DNA from: Bradyrhizobium sp. CB82
GTDB lineage: Bacteria > Pseudomonadota > Alphaproteobacteria > Rhizobiales > Xanthobacteraceae
NCBI RefSeq assembly: GCF_029714405.1
Contig: NZ_CP121650.1
Coordinates: 5,275,001 to 5,339,000 of the forward strand
Length of the DNA stretch: 64,000 nt
Reading direction: 5' to 3'
Shown: positions 35,797 to 47,453 of the stretch, in pieces
Layout of the letters: the number at the start of each line of letters is the position of its first letter
Numbering within the stretch: position 1 is the first letter of the stretch
Position numbers and translations under genes: made by a program
The notes under the pieces: generated by a model
Told to the model about the DNA's origin: nothing
What the model saw: only the letters and a program-made list of their open reading frames with translations
Database searches by the model: none

Positions 35797-36359
35797 GGCG
35801 CCACATACTCCCCAGGCGGCGATGGAAACGCAAATAAACCGCGCAGCAGCGCGCTCTGGTCGGTCCGGGCGAGATCAGCCTCCGTGGCCCTGGCATAGGC
35901 CGCAAGCCTACGCGCCTGCGCGCTGTCCGTCCCATTCAAGATGTTCTTGCTCAAGATATTCTTGGAGATCGCCAATGCCAGCGCCTCGCCGCCCGCGTCC
36001 ATTGCCTGGTCATAGGCCCGGGCCCGGCCATAAAAGGCCTCTCCAAAGGCCCGCATCCGCTTGGGGACGGTCTGATCCCCGATGCCCATCTCCCGCAGAT
36101 TGTCGTCCATGTCCTCGCAGAAGCGGTCGAACAGCGCCTGCGAGAGCTCGGTGCCGTCAGAAGCCGCCCGCAGCCGCCGCAGCAGGAGCCACAAATGCAG
36201 GAGAAGCAGGTCGAATCGGCCGTTAACCGTGTCCGGGACGGCCAAGTCCCGGTAAAACATGGGTTCTCGCGCCTGCGTCACGATCATGCCATAGATGGTC
36301 TCAATGGTGCCGCGCGGGGCTAGCCGGGGTTTCCTGAAGTGTTTGAACGGCCAGAGCAT
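35793..36359 (-). CDS. Ubiquinol-cytochrome c chaperone family protein (CBP3-like)
   Basis: The 188-residue protein reads AREPMFYRDLAVPDTVNGRF, then HLWLLLRRL and CEDMDDNLREMGIGDQTVPK and AFYGRARAYDQAM, the CBP3/UQCC1 family signature. Family members help assemble cytochrome bc1 complex. ATG 36359 is the only sensible start for this N-terminus; a long open frame upstream is ignored. It is divergent from bamE with 98 bases between, so both promoters must lie there. Confidence 0.88.
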   Translation of the reverse strand: MLWPFKHFRKPRLAPRGTIETIYGMIVTQAREPMFYRDLAVPDTVNGRFDLLLLHLWLLLRRLRAASDGTELSQALFDRFCEDMDDNLREMGIGDQTVPKRMRAFGEAFYGRARAYDQAMDAGGEALALAISKNILSKNILNGTDSAQARRLAAYARATEADLARTDQSALLRGLFAFPSPPGEYVAP

Positions 36360-36457
36360 TGTGGGTTCCGCAAGCGTGCGCGCGCGGGTTGCGCTTGCCG
36401 CATCTGCCCGGTACTTCAGCGCCTCGCGCGACGCAAGGGGACGGGATCCTTCCGAGA

Positions 36458-36934
36458 ATGACCAATTCGAGCCAGACCAGCCACCGCGGAGCCAAGGCGC
36501 GCGGCCATTACGCGCGCTGGCGCGTCGTCGCCGCCGCGGCGCTCGTCGGCATCGCGCTTGCCGCTTGCACCGGCGAGCAATTCCAGAAGGGCTACATCCT
36601 GCCGCCGGGCGCACTCGAGCAGATTCCACTCGGCGCGAGCCAGGATCAGGTGCTGATCGTGATGGGTACGCCCTCCACCGTCGCAACGCTCGACGGCGAG
36701 GTATTTTATTACATCTCGCAGCGCTCCGAGCGTCCGGTCGCCTTCATGAACCAGAGTGTGGTCGACCAACGCGTGATCGCGATCTACTTCGACAAGAACC
36801 GGCGCGTGCGCCGCCTTGCGAATTACGGCCTACAAGACGGCAAGATTTTCGACTTCATCAGCCGGACGACGCCGACCTCGGGCCAGGAGCTCAGTTACCT
36901 CACGCCGCTGTTCAAGCTGCTCAGCTTCAACTGA
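36458..36934 (+). CDS. bamE: Outer membrane protein assembly factor BamE-like lipoprotein
   Basis: The 158-residue protein has a signal with lipobox GIALAACTG (Cys about residue 37), then ILPPGALEQIPLGASQDQVL and MGTPSTVATLDGEVFYYISQ, typical of the SmpA/OmlA (BamE) domain. It is anchored in the outer membrane and helps the Bam complex insert beta-barrel proteins. The first 20 residues are basic and variable; ATG 36458 was chosen to give that usual signal peptide. The downstream TctC-like gene is 91 bases away. Confidence 0.88.
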   Translation: MTNSSQTSHRGAKARGHYARWRVVAAAALVGIALAACTGEQFQKGYILPPGALEQIPLGASQDQVLIVMGTPSTVATLDGEVFYYISQRSERPVAFMNQSVVDQRVIAIYFDKNRRVRRLANYGLQDGKIFDFISRTTPTSGQELSYLTPLFKLLSFN

Positions 36935-37025
36935 GGTTCGGCTGCGACGTCGTGCCGCTCCGCGCCGCTTGCGGTCGTGCAGCGCGTTCCCTACGCTCCC
37001 CGCAAAAGAGGCAGGGGGCAAATTC

Positions 37026-38027
37026 ATGATCAGGAGATCGTTTTCCCGTCGGCGCGTGCTGACCGGCGCGGCAGCCCTGTCGACGGCGGCGATCTTGCCG
37101 CGCACGAGCCTGGCGGACTGGAAGCCCGCCGAGAACATCCGCATCATCGTGCCGGCGGCCGCCGGCGGCTCGACAGACGTCATGGGACGGCTGCTCGCGG
37201 CGCATCTGCAAACCACCTGGGGCCAGTCGGCGATCGTGGAGAACCGCTCGGGCGGCGGCGGCACCATCGGCACCGCGGAAGCCGCGCGCGCCAAAGCGGA
37301 TGGCCACACCATCCTGATCGGCAATCCCGGTCCCAACGCGATCGCCTATAGCATCTTCAAGAACCTCAGCTACAAGGCCGACCAACTCCAGCCGGTCTCC
37401 AACATGATCCGGATCCCGAACATCGTCTCGGCGCATCCGAAGACCGGCATCAAGTCGATCGCCGAGCTGATTGCCATCCTCAAGGCCAATCCGGACAAGT
37501 TCAGCTACGCATCCTCCGGCGTCGGCCAGAGCCCTCACCTCACCGGCGCCTGGTTCCTCCAGCTCACCGGGCTGAAGATGACGCACATCCCGTTCCGCGG
37601 CGCGGGCCCCGCGCTTCAGGCGGCGCTCGCGGGCGATATCCAGATCCTGTTCGACAACCTCTATCCGAGCCTGCCGCAAGTGCAGAACGGCACGCTCAAC
37701 GGGCTCTGCGTCACCACGCCGGAGCGCAGCGAGCTCGCGCCCAAACTTGCGACCATGCGCGAGAGCGCGCCCGAGCTCGCCAATTTCGACGTGTCGTCCT
37801 GGTTCGGCGTGTTCCTGCCGAAGAGCGTGCCCGCACCAGTGCTCGAGGCGCTGAACCTTCAGGTGAAGGCGATGCTCGCCCGCGAGGACATCAAGAAGAA
37901 CATCGCCTCGATGGGCGCCCGCGCCGACTATGGCACCCCGCAGCAGTTTTCCGACTTCGTCGATGCCGAGGCCAGGAAGTTCGCAGGCATCATCGCGAAG
38001 GAAGGCTTGCAGATGGACGCGCAGTGA
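37026..38027 (+). CDS. Tripartite tricarboxylate transporter substrate-binding protein (Bug/TctC family)
   Basis: The 333-residue protein starts with a twin-arginine-like signal (RRSFSRRRVLTGAAALS) and has the Bug family fold: IRIIVPAAAGGSTDVMGR, IVENRSGGGGTIGTA and THIPFRGAGPALQAALAGDI. It binds an organic acid, often aromatic or a tricarboxylate, in the periplasm. GGGGG lies eight bases before the ATG. The membrane subunits TctA and TctB are not beside it, so it is an orphan receptor as in many Bradyrhizobium and Burkholderiales proteins. Confidence 0.88.
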   Translation: MIRRSFSRRRVLTGAAALSTAAILPRTSLADWKPAENIRIIVPAAAGGSTDVMGRLLAAHLQTTWGQSAIVENRSGGGGTIGTAEAARAKADGHTILIGNPGPNAIAYSIFKNLSYKADQLQPVSNMIRIPNIVSAHPKTGIKSIAELIAILKANPDKFSYASSGVGQSPHLTGAWFLQLTGLKMTHIPFRGAGPALQAALAGDIQILFDNLYPSLPQVQNGTLNGLCVTTPERSELAPKLATMRESAPELANFDVSSWFGVFLPKSVPAPVLEALNLQVKAMLAREDIKKNIASMGARADYGTPQQFSDFVDAEARKFAGIIAKEGLQMDAQ

Positions 38028-38048
38028 CTGATCCGTAGGGCGGGTTAG

Positions 38049-38192
38049 CCTTACTGTGTCACTAACCCTCATGGTGAGGAGCGCGAAACGCGTCTCGAAC
38101 CATGAGGCCCCGCCTGTGGCCCACATCCTTCGAGACGCTTGCTTCGCAAGCTCCTCAGCATGAGGAGTTAGAGCGTTTGTGACCCAGTAAGG
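38049..38192. repeat. 144-base palindromic repeat element, copy B
   Basis: It starts CCTTACTGTGTCA and ends TGACCCAGTAAGG. Length and order of inner hairpins equal the copy at 9856-9999. It follows the TctC-like gene by 21 bases. Confidence 0.8.
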
Positions 38193-38231
38193 TTGGCGAA
38201 GCGTAACGCCTCTTTATGTTGCCCGAGAAGC

Positions 38232-38257
38232 GGTGGATTACGCTTCGCTAATCCACC
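38232..38257. repeat. Short hairpin repeat
   Basis: GGTGGATTA and TAATCCACC form a perfect nine-base stem around CGCTTCGC. Hairpins of this text recur in Bradyrhizobium genomes; only one full copy is seen in the window. Confidence 0.55.
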
Positions 38258-38280
38258 CTGCGCAGCCCCCAAACAAAAAA

Positions 38281-38302
38281 CCCCGCGGCACGCGCCGCGG
38301 GG
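38281..38302. terminator. Bidirectional terminator between two convergent genes
   Basis: CCCCGCGGC and GCCGCGGGG with loop ACGC form a strong stem, flanked by an A run on the left and TTTTGTTTT on the right, so transcripts from both directions end here. It serves the TctC-like gene and hppA. Confidence 0.9.
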
Positions 38303-38328
38303 TTTTGTTTTAAGCCGCAGCTCGCTGC

Positions 38329-40449
<2,121 letters not shown>

Positions 40450-40665
40450 GTGAATTTTGCCTCGGATCCTTGATGTACCCCCGGCGCCGATTTTTTCCCG
40501 TCGTGACGGAGTGGCGCCTTAAAGCGGGACTGCGCCTCCCCAAAAGGAGCAGTCCCGATGGGCGGGGACCTTGCCAAAATCGCCATGCCCGTGCAACGCC
40601 GGAGGCGCGAAAATCGTCGATCTCGGCAGGTATTTAGATCGAAGCCCCCCGTTTCGCGGAAATCC

Positions 40666-41664
40666 CTAGAAGTGGCTGTAGGACAGCCGCTCGAGGACCA
40701 GTTCCCGGCCCGTGCCATCCAGGAAGCGCGGCGCCTCATTTCCCGGCACTATCGTTCCGATGACGGTCACGGCCAAGCCTGCCGCCCGCCCGGCTGCAAT
40801 CAGCTCGGCGCAGCGCGCGTCAGAAACAGTGCACAGAATTTCATAGTCATCGCCACCGGACAGCAGCGCCTCGATCCCGCTGGCGCCACGCGCAACAAGG
40901 CCGGCGGCCGGCGCCGACAGCGGCACGCCCGCCGTATCGATCGTGGCCGACACGCCTGAGGCCGCACAGAGCTTGGCGAGATCGCCGGCAAGCCCATCAG
41001 AGACATCCATCGCAGCGCTCGCACAGTCGCGCACGGCCTGCGCCAGCGCGTTGCGGGGCTGCGGGATGCGGAAGCGTGCGACCAGGAAATCCCGCGCGGC
41101 CGGATCGGACGCCAGCGCCTTGGCGGCAGCACCGCCCTTGAGCACGTCGAGGCCGAGCGCGGCATCGCCGATCGTGCCGGTCACCACGACGCGGTCGCCG
41201 GCCATGGCTCCTGTACGGCCGATCATCCGCCCAGACGGCACGCGGCCGAAGGCTGTGATCGAGATCATCTGCGGTCCTGGCGTGGAGACCGTATCTCCGC
41301 CGAGCAGCGGGCACGCGAAGCTCTTGGCGTCCTCGCCCAACGCGTCGGCGAATGGCTTCAGCCAGGCGTCGTCCTTGCTGCGCAGCGCCAGCGTCAGCAC
41401 GAAGCCCGCCGGCGTGGCGCCCTTCGCCGCAAGGTCGGACAGGTTTACCCGCAACGCCTTGCGGGCGATGGTATCGGGCGGGTCGTCCGCAAGATAATGC
41501 ACGCCTTCGACCACGGCGTCCGTGGTGACGACGATGTCCTCGCCGGAGGATTTCAGGATGGCAGCATCATCGACCAGCCCGAACGCGCCGGGATCAGTCG
41601 CCAGCGGCTTGAAATAGCGCGCGATGAGGGAGTCTTCGCCGGAAATGTCTTGCGCGTTCGCCAT
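40666..41664 (-). CDS. thiL: Thiamine-monophosphate kinase
   Basis: The 332-residue protein reads SGEDSLIARYFKPLA, then LVDDAAIL and TTDAVVEGVHYL, and later CPLLGGDTVSTPG and DVSDGLAGDLAKLC, all ThiL signatures that bind ATP and thiamine phosphate. It makes thiamine diphosphate in the cytoplasm. ATG 41664 gives MANAQDISGEDS; the ORF starts seven codons earlier without support. It is downstream of nusB on the same strand, with a palindromic repeat in between, as in many alphaproteobacteria. Confidence 0.93.
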   Translation of the reverse strand: MANAQDISGEDSLIARYFKPLATDPGAFGLVDDAAILKSSGEDIVVTTDAVVEGVHYLADDPPDTIARKALRVNLSDLAAKGATPAGFVLTLALRSKDDAWLKPFADALGEDAKSFACPLLGGDTVSTPGPQMISITAFGRVPSGRMIGRTGAMAGDRVVVTGTIGDAALGLDVLKGGAAAKALASDPAARDFLVARFRIPQPRNALAQAVRDCASAAMDVSDGLAGDLAKLCAASGVSATIDTAGVPLSAPAAGLVARGASGIEALLSGGDDYEILCTVSDARCAELIAAGRAAGLAVTVIGTIVPGNEAPRFLDGTGRELVLERLSYSHF

Positions 41665-41687
41665 CGGCGTTAGCCCCAAACACAACT

Positions 41688-41788
41688 GTCATCGCCCGGC
41701 TTGACCGGGCGATCCAGTACGCCGAGACGCCTGATCACAATTACCACTGCCGCGGCGTACTGGATCACCCGCTTTCGCGCGCGATGAC
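41688..41788. repeat. REP-like palindromic element, copy 3
   Basis: It starts GTCATCGCCCGGC, contains CAGTACGCC and GGCGTACTGGATC as inverted parts, and ends GCGCGATGAC. It is related to the elements at 15337 and 18558 and lies between nusB and thiL. Confidence 0.75.
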
Positions 41789-41802
41789 AGCGGTATGTGT
41801 AA

Positions 41803-42300
41803 CTACGACCGCCCGAACTCGTCGCCGCGAAAATGGCGGCCGATCTGGTCGAGCACCGCGTTGACCATACCCGTCTCCTCGCGATCGACGAAGGCATTGG
41901 CGACGTCGACATATTCGGAGACCACGACGCGGCCCGGCACGTCCTTGCGATGCTGCAATTCATAGGCCCCTGCCCGCAGCACCGCGCGCAGAATCGCCTC
42001 GATGCGCTTCAGGGGCCAGCCCTTCGAGAGCGCTTCGTCGATCAGGGGATCAAGCTTCTTCTGGTCGCGCACGACGCCCGAGACGACGTCGCGAAAGAAG
42101 GCAGCTTCCGCCGGCAGATATTTGTCGCCTTCGACCTCGTTGCCGAGCCAATGGCTCTCGAACTCGGCGAAAATGTCGTTGATGCCGGCGCCCGCGATGT
42201 CCATCTGGTAGAGCGCCTGCACGGCCGCGAGCCGTGCGGCGCCGCGCCGGTTCGCTTTCTTCTCCACGCCGCCCGGCTGTTTTTTGCTGGTGTCAGCCAT
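41803..42300 (-). CDS. nusB: Transcription antitermination protein NusB
   Basis: The 165-residue protein has a basic N-terminus (KKANRRGAARLAAVQALYQM) and the NusB helical domain ending in SEYVDVANAFVDREETGMVN. With NusE it promotes antitermination on rRNA operons. ATG 42300 lies two bases after the ribH stop codon, so the genes are tightly coupled. The first 15 residues are variable. Confidence 0.93.
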   Translation of the reverse strand: MADTSKKQPGGVEKKANRRGAARLAAVQALYQMDIAGAGINDIFAEFESHWLGNEVEGDKYLPAEAAFFRDVVSGVVRDQKKLDPLIDEALSKGWPLKRIEAILRAVLRAGAYELQHRKDVPGRVVVSEYVDVANAFVDREETGMVNAVLDQIGRHFRGDEFGRS

Positions 42301-42302
42301 GG

Positions 42303-42794
42303 TCACGCTCGCGCCAGCCGGCGTTTGATGCGCAGCATCGCAAGTGCCGCACGCGCCGCATCGCCGCCCTTGTTGAGATCGCTGGCGCGCGCCCGCGCCC
42401 AGGCCTGCTCCTCCGTGTTGACGGTGAGAATGCCGTTGCCGAGCGGCAGCTTGCGCGCCACGGCGAGATCCATCAGGGCGCGCGAGGACTCCTGCGAGAC
42501 GATCTCGAAATGGATGGTGTCGCCACGGATCACGCAGCCGAGCGCGATCACGGCGTCATAGGGCTTCCCGTTGCCCGCGGCCGCGTCGACCGCGATGGCC
42601 ACGGCTGCGGGGATTTCCAGCGCGCCGGGAACCGTGATCACGTCATGAGTGAGGCCGGCCGCCTTCAGCTCGGCGATTGCGCCTTCCAAAAGTGCATCCT
42701 GGAGGTCGTCATAGAAGCGCGCCTCGACAATCAGCGCACGCGCGCCGGAAATGTCGGTCTGGTCCTTCAGGGGTGCGCGCCGCGCGTCTGCCAT
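42303..42794 (-). CDS. ribH: 6,7-dimethyl-8-ribityllumazine synthase
   Basis: The 163-residue protein has [19 protein letters not shown], then [12 protein letters not shown] and [20 protein letters not shown], the lumazine synthase signature with the catalytic His. It joins the RibD and RibB products to give lumazine for RibE. It sits directly before nusB and about 100 bases after ribE on the same strand. Confidence 0.95.
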   Translation of the reverse strand: MADARRAPLKDQTDISGARALIVEARFYDDLQDALLEGAIAELKAAGLTHDVITVPGALEIPAAVAIAVDAAAGNGKPYDAVIALGCVIRGDTIHFEIVSQESSRALMDLAVARKLPLGNGILTVNTEEQAWARARASDLNKGGDAARAALAMLRIKRRLARA

Positions 42795-42894
42795 CGTTCA
42801 ATCCGTTCTACTGAGGTCGGCGCGTTATGTAGTCGCCGCAAGCGGTTAAGCCAAGTTCAAAAGACATCGTTGCCGCCAAATGACGGCCGTGCCG

Positions 42895-43503
42895 TCACTT
42901 CATTTCGGTCAGCCGCGCCGCATAGCGGGCCATCAGGTCGACCTCGATATTGACCTCGTCCCCGGCGCGCCAGGCACCGATGGTTGTGACGCTGAGGGTG
43001 TGCGGGATGATCAGGACCGAAAAGGTCACGTCCTTGACCGTATTGATGGTCAAGGACACGCCGTCTAGCGTGATCGAGCCCTTGGTCGCGATGAAGCGCG
43101 CGAGCTCCCGCGTGGTCTTGAGCTCGAACCGCGCCATGTCGGGCAGGTCCTCGCGACTGACGAGGGTCGCAATCCCGTCGGCATGTCCTGCGACGATATG
43201 GCCGCCCAGCTCGTCACCGATCTTCAGGGCCCGCTCGAGGTTGAGCTTCGTACCGATCTTCCAGTGCTTGGCCGTCGTCAGCGCCAGCGTCTCCGCAGCG
43301 GCGTCGACGTCGAACCAGCTTTTGCCACCTTCGACGCCGGACGCCACCACCGTCAGGCAGACGCCGTTGCAGGCGATCGAGGCGCCATCGGCGATCGTCG
43401 CACGATCGTAGCGGCAGGCGATCCGCAAGCGATGCAACTGGCCCTGCGCCGTTGGCGTCAGGCCGACGATCTCGCCGATATCAGTGACAATGCCGGTGAA
43501 CAT
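42895..43503 (-). CDS. ribE: Riboflavin synthase alpha subunit
   Basis: The 202-residue protein starts MFTGIVTDIGEIVGLTP and shows the twofold repeat of the family: IACNGVCLTVVA in the first barrel and ITLDGVSLTINTV in the second, each binding one lumazine. It dismutates two lumazines into riboflavin. Its ATG directly follows the ribD stop codon (abutting codons). No FMN riboswitch is visible in front of this block. Confidence 0.95.
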   Translation of the reverse strand: MFTGIVTDIGEIVGLTPTAQGQLHRLRIACRYDRATIADGASIACNGVCLTVVASGVEGGKSWFDVDAAAETLALTTAKHWKIGTKLNLERALKIGDELGGHIVAGHADGIATLVSREDLPDMARFELKTTRELARFIATKGSITLDGVSLTINTVKDVTFSVLIIPHTLSVTTIGAWRAGDEVNIEVDLMARYAARLTEMK

Positions 43504-44661
43504 TCAAGCGCGCTCGTAGATGGTGAGAGTATCCCCGTCGAATGTTTCGCTAGCATGAACCTTGAAGGCGGGCGACTGCGTGATTTTTGACAAGGGCAAT
43601 GCATCGAGCGCATCGACGCCGCCGGCGCCGATGGCTTCCGTCCCGCGGAACAGCCAGATTTCATCCACCAGATCGGCCGCGACGAACGACGAGGCCACGT
43701 GGCTGCCGCCCTCGACCATCAGCCGGGTGATGCCTTTCTCGGCCAGCGCGTGCAGCAGCGCGGGAAGATCTAGCCTCGGCCGGCTGCCGGCCGGCATGCG
43801 CATGACCTGGGCGCCGGCTGCGCCGAGCCGCGTCGCTGCGACAGGATCCGCGAGCTCCGAGCCGATCACCCACAGCGGCGTCTCGCGTGCGGAGTGAACG
43901 AGTTGGCTCGATGCCGGAATGCGTAAATTCCGGTCCATCACGATGCGCACCGGAGAACGTGCTTCCATGCCCGGCAGGCGGCAGGTCAAAAGCGGATCGT
44001 CCGCAAGCACCGTGCCGATGCCGACCAGGATGGCATCGCTCCGCGCTCGCAGGAGGTGCACGCGGTTGCGCGCGGCCTCCCCGGTGATCGCGACCGGCTT
44101 GCTGCCGGCCGCACCGATCTTGTCGTCGGGCGAGACCGCAAGCTTCAGGATCACATGGGGCCGGCGGTCTCTGACGCGGCGGAAATGGCCGGCATGGTCG
44201 TAGGCCGCTTCAGCAACGCAGAGCCCGACATCGACGGCAATTCCGGCGGCGCGCAAGCGCGCGTGTCCCTGTCCTGCGACTTGCGGATTGGGATCCTCGA
44301 TCGCCGCGACTACGCGCTTGATGCCGGCCGCGATCACAGCGTCCGCGCAAGGCGGCGATTTGCCGAAATGCGAGCAGGGTTCGAGCGTGACGTAGAGCGT
44401 CGCGCCGCGGGCCGCCTCGCCCGCGCGTCGCAGCGCCTCAGGCTCGGCATGCGGACGGCCGCCGGCTTGCGTCCAGCCGCGGCCGACGATCACGCCGTCC
44501 TTGACGATGACGGCACCGACGGCGGGGTTCGGCCAGGTGCGTCCCTGCCCGCGCCGGCCAAGCGCCAGCGCAAGCTGCATGAAGCGGCGATCAGCCTCCT
44601 TGGATTCTTTTTCCTTCTGCGCCTTCTGCGCGAGCTGATCCTCCAGAATGCGGAAGATCAT
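43504..44661 (-). CDS. ribD: Bifunctional riboflavin deaminase/reductase RibD
   Basis: The 385-residue protein has an N-terminal deaminase with the zinc site HAEPEAL and [16 protein letters not shown], and a C-terminal reductase domain with [26 protein letters not shown] and [12 protein letters not shown]. It performs two early steps of riboflavin synthesis. The first 20 residues (lysine- and glutamate-rich) precede the family core. It overlaps the nrdR stop by four bases and abuts ribE. Confidence 0.94.
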   Translation of the reverse strand: MIFRILEDQLAQKAQKEKESKEADRRFMQLALALGRRGQGRTWPNPAVGAVIVKDGVIVGRGWTQAGGRPHAEPEALRRAGEAARGATLYVTLEPCSHFGKSPPCADAVIAAGIKRVVAAIEDPNPQVAGQGHARLRAAGIAVDVGLCVAEAAYDHAGHFRRVRDRRPHVILKLAVSPDDKIGAAGSKPVAITGEAARNRVHLLRARSDAILVGIGTVLADDPLLTCRLPGMEARSPVRIVMDRNLRIPASSQLVHSARETPLWVIGSELADPVAATRLGAAGAQVMRMPAGSRPRLDLPALLHALAEKGITRLMVEGGSHVASSFVAADLVDEIWLFRGTEAIGAGGVDALDALPLSKITQSPAFKVHASETFDGDTLTIYERA

Positions 44662-45140
44662 TTGCGTATCGCGGCGAGCCGCGCTTCCTCCTCACCGGAG
44701 AGTTCGCCGAGCACATCGGCAAAATCCTTGGCCTCGCGAAAATTGCGGTAGACCGAGGCGAAGCGGACATAGGCGACGTCGTCGAGCGTGCGCAGATGCT
44801 CCATCACGGTCTCGCCGATCACCTCCGAGGAGATCTCGGCTTCGCCTGATGTCTCGAGCTCGCGCACGATGGCAGAAACCATCTTTTCCACCCGCTCGGG
44901 CTCGACCGGCCGCTTGCGCAAGGAGATCTGCACCGAGCGCATCAGCTTGTCGCGATCGAACGGCACGCGACGGCCGTTGCGCTTGATCACGGTGAGCTCG
45001 CGCAGCTGCACACGCTCGAACGTGGTGAAGCGGAAATTGCAGGCGACGCAGATGCGCCGCCTGCGGATCACTGACGAGTCCTCGGTCGGACGCGAGTCCT
45101 TAACCTGCGTATCGAGACTATTGCAGTTGGGACAGCGCAT
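44658..45140 (-). CDS. nrdR: Transcriptional repressor NrdR
   Basis: The 160-residue protein has the N-terminal zinc ribbon (MRCPNCNSL with CVACNFRF) and an ATP-cone ([20 protein letters not shown]). It represses ribonucleotide reductase genes according to dATP/ATP levels. The gene follows glyA by 17 bases and overlaps ribD by four, so glyA-nrdR-ribD-ribE form a unit common in alphaproteobacteria. Confidence 0.95.
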   Translation of the reverse strand: MRCPNCNSLDTQVKDSRPTEDSSVIRRRRICVACNFRFTTFERVQLRELTVIKRNGRRVPFDRDKLMRSVQISLRKRPVEPERVEKMVSAIVRELETSGEAEISSEVIGETVMEHLRTLDDVAYVRFASVYRNFREAKDFADVLGELSGEEEARLAAIRK

Positions 45141-45157
45141 CCGCTTGTTATCCAGCC

Positions 45158-46456
45158 TTACTGGTAGATCGGGAAGCGATCGGTGAGCGCCTTGACCCGT
45201 TCCTTGATCGCTGCTTCCGCCAGCGGCGCCTTGCCGTCGGAGGACTGCGCGATCGCATTCAGGACTTCGGCGATCATGCCGCCAACCTGCTTGAATTCGG
45301 TGACGCCAAAGCCACGGGTCGTCGCCGCCGGCGTGCCGAGGCGCAGGCCCGAGGTGACGAAGGGCGTCTCGGGGTCGAAGGGAATGCCGTTCTTGTTGCA
45401 GGTGATAGCCGCACGAACCAGCGCCTTCTCCGAGACGTTGCCCTTCAGACCCTTCGGCCGCAGGTCGACAAGCATAAGATGGTTGTCGGTGCCGCCGGAG
45501 ACGATATTGAGCCCGTGGCCGCTCAGCGTCTCGGCGAGCGCCTTGGCGTTCTCGACGATGTTCTTGGCGTAAACTTTGAAGTCGGGCCGCAACGCCTCGC
45601 CGAAGGCGACGGCCTTCGCCGCGATCACGTGCATCAGCGGTCCGCCCTGGAGGCCAGGGAAGATCGCGGAGTTGAGCTTCTTGGTCAGCGTCTCGTCATT
45701 CCACAGCATCAGGCCGCCGCGCGGACCGCGCAGCGACTTGTGCGTCGTGGTGGTGGTGACGTGCGCATAGGGCACCGGCGAGGCATGCACGCCGCCGGCG
45801 ACGAGGCCGGCGAAGTGCGCCATGTCGACCAGCAGGTAGGCGCCGACGCTGTCGGCGATCTCGCGGAAGCGCTTGAAGTCCCAGGCGCGCGAGTAGGCGG
45901 AGCCGCCGGCGATAATCAGCTTCGGCTTGATCTGTTCGGCCTGTTTGGCCACCGCGTCCATGTCGATGATCTGGTCCTCGCGCCGCACAGTGTAGTGCGC
46001 GGCCTTGAACCATTTGCCGCTCATGTTGACGGGCGAGCCGTGGGTGAGATGACCGCCGGCGGCGAGGTCGAGGCCCATGAAGGTGTCGCCGGGCTGCATC
46101 AGCGCCAGGAACACGGCCTGGTTCATCTGGCTGCCGGAGTTCGGCTGCACGTTGGCAAAGTTGGCGCCGAACAGCCGCTTGGCGCGATCGATCGCGAGGT
46201 TCTCGGCGACGTCAACCCATTCGCAACCGCCGTAGTACCGCGCGCCGGGATAACCTTCCGCATATTTGTTGGTCATCACCGAACCCTGCGCTTCCAGCAC
46301 GGCCCGGCTGACGATGTTCTCGGAGGCGATCAGCTCGATCTCGTGGCGCTGACGGCCGAGTTCGCCCTTGATCGCGGCGGCGATTTCCGGGTCGACCTGG
46401 TCGAGCGAGGCCGTGAAAAACGAATCGGGCGCAGAGGCGGTTTTGGCGGAAGTCAT
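45158..46456 (-). CDS. glyA: Serine hydroxymethyltransferase
   Basis: The 432-residue protein shows [20 protein letters not shown] at the start and the PLP lysine in [15 protein letters not shown]. It interconverts serine and glycine with tetrahydrofolate and feeds one-carbon metabolism. It is the first gene of a minus-strand unit that continues with nrdR and the rib genes. The 299 bases upstream, to 46755, contain no other gene I can support. Confidence 0.96.
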   Translation of the reverse strand: MTSAKTASAPDSFFTASLDQVDPEIAAAIKGELGRQRHEIELIASENIVSRAVLEAQGSVMTNKYAEGYPGARYYGGCEWVDVAENLAIDRAKRLFGANFANVQPNSGSQMNQAVFLALMQPGDTFMGLDLAAGGHLTHGSPVNMSGKWFKAAHYTVRREDQIIDMDAVAKQAEQIKPKLIIAGGSAYSRAWDFKRFREIADSVGAYLLVDMAHFAGLVAGGVHASPVPYAHVTTTTTHKSLRGPRGGLMLWNDETLTKKLNSAIFPGLQGGPLMHVIAAKAVAFGEALRPDFKVYAKNIVENAKALAETLSGHGLNIVSGGTDNHLMLVDLRPKGLKGNVSEKALVRAAITCNKNGIPFDPETPFVTSGLRLGTPAATTRGFGVTEFKQVGGMIAEVLNAIAQSSDGKAPLAEAAIKERVKALTDRFPIYQ

Positions 46457-46755
46457 CTTGCGAATATCTCCACCGCCGCAGCCTTTTTGGCGGGCTACGG
46501 TCGGTCTTGTGTGGCGGTTGGAAGCAAGCGCGATCTACCACATCGGCCCGATCCGGCCAAGCATTTGCGGGTCGGGGCGACAATTATGCCAGATATGGTG
46601 GAGATTGCGGGGATTTGGAGGCCCGGAGACGTACGGAGACACCCCAGCCGAGGCACCTCCAATCGTTAACGGACGGCCGTCGCCCCACCACCCGGCTCCT
46701 TGACCCGCGGGCGGTCGATTCCCCGGCTGTGGGGTGAACTTGGCGTCCCCTGCCG

Positions 46756-46977
46756 CTACAGCCCCGTATAACCCGCTTTCACCGGGTCGATGCTGCCGTC
46801 GAGCTGACGCAGATAGGTGAGGCCGCAAACCGTCAACCGATGCGTGTCCTTCTCGCCCGCCTCAACCAGCGTATTGAGGTAGTTAGTCACCTTGGCCCTC
46901 GCCTCCTCGCTCGCCGCAGCGGTGCGGTTGGCCAGGAGGTCATAAGTCTGCATGATGCGGTCGATGGCGGCTTCCAT
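46756..46977 (-). CDS. Small conserved hypothetical protein
   Basis: The 73-residue protein is mostly helical (IDRIMQTYDLLANRTAAASE) and ends in LTYLRQLDGSIDPVKAGYTG. AGAGGA lies five bases before ATG 46977. It is preceded 37 bases upstream by another small gene on the same strand, with which it probably forms a unit. No function is known to me; the size and helix suggest a regulatory or binding protein. Confidence 0.65.
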   Translation of the reverse strand: MEAAIDRIMQTYDLLANRTAAASEEARAKVTNYLNTLVEAGEKDTHRLTVCGLTYLRQLDGSIDPVKAGYTGL

Positions 46978-47014
46978 GGCATCCTCTGTTTGATCTGAAT
47001 CTTGGGGAATGCTG

Positions 47015-47251
47015 TCAGGCAAACGCGTCGGCCTTGAATGCGGCCTCGAATCTGGTGATCGCCTTGTTGGCGAGCCTGATCTTGTTGAATTCGCCATGCT
47101 GGAACAACTGCACGATGATCTTCAGCAGCCGCTCATCGGTAACGAGCGTATCGGGGAGCGCGCCGGCGCGACGCAGATAATTCGCGGCGATGGCATAGGC
47201 CTCGCTCACGATCTCCACGTTCATCGTCTGTAGTCCGCGCTCGACCAGCAT
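47015..47251 (-). CDS. Small conserved hypothetical protein
   Basis: The 78-residue protein reads VEIVSEAYAIAANYLRRAGA then LLKIIVQLFQHGEFNKIRLA, an amphipathic helical pattern. GGAGG lies seven bases before ATG 47251, a strong site that decides the start against a longer open frame. It pairs with the small gene at 46756-46977. No known motif is visible. Confidence 0.65.
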   Translation of the reverse strand: MLVERGLQTMNVEIVSEAYAIAANYLRRAGALPDTLVTDERLLKIIVQLFQHGEFNKIRLANKAITRFEAAFKADAFA

Positions 47252-47343
47252 CGCACGCCTCCGATCCGGAGGAGATAAGCCGCGAGCCGGCGGCTGGTTC
47301 CGCAAGAGCGCCGCTTTTTTTCGCAGGTGCAAAAAATACAAAA

Positions 47344-47375
47344 CGCGCCGGTCCGGGCAAAGCCGGGCCGGCGCG
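47344..47375 (-). terminator. Terminator of the LdtR-like gene
   Basis: CGCGCCGG and CCGGCGCG with an inner CCGGGC/GCCGGG form a long stem; on the minus strand TTTTGTATTTTTTG follows. Confidence 0.8.
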
Positions 47376-47453
47376 ATCGGGGAAGTTCAAGCTCGCTCGG
47401 GAGGCTGCCGGTCTTGTTCGGGGCCGGCTTGGCCTTGATCCCTTCGAAGGAAA

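Noticed and set aside
42795..42894. FMN riboswitch near the rib genes
   Set aside because: The gap between ribE and ribH is only 100 bases and lacks the conserved RFN motifs; none was seen before glyA either.
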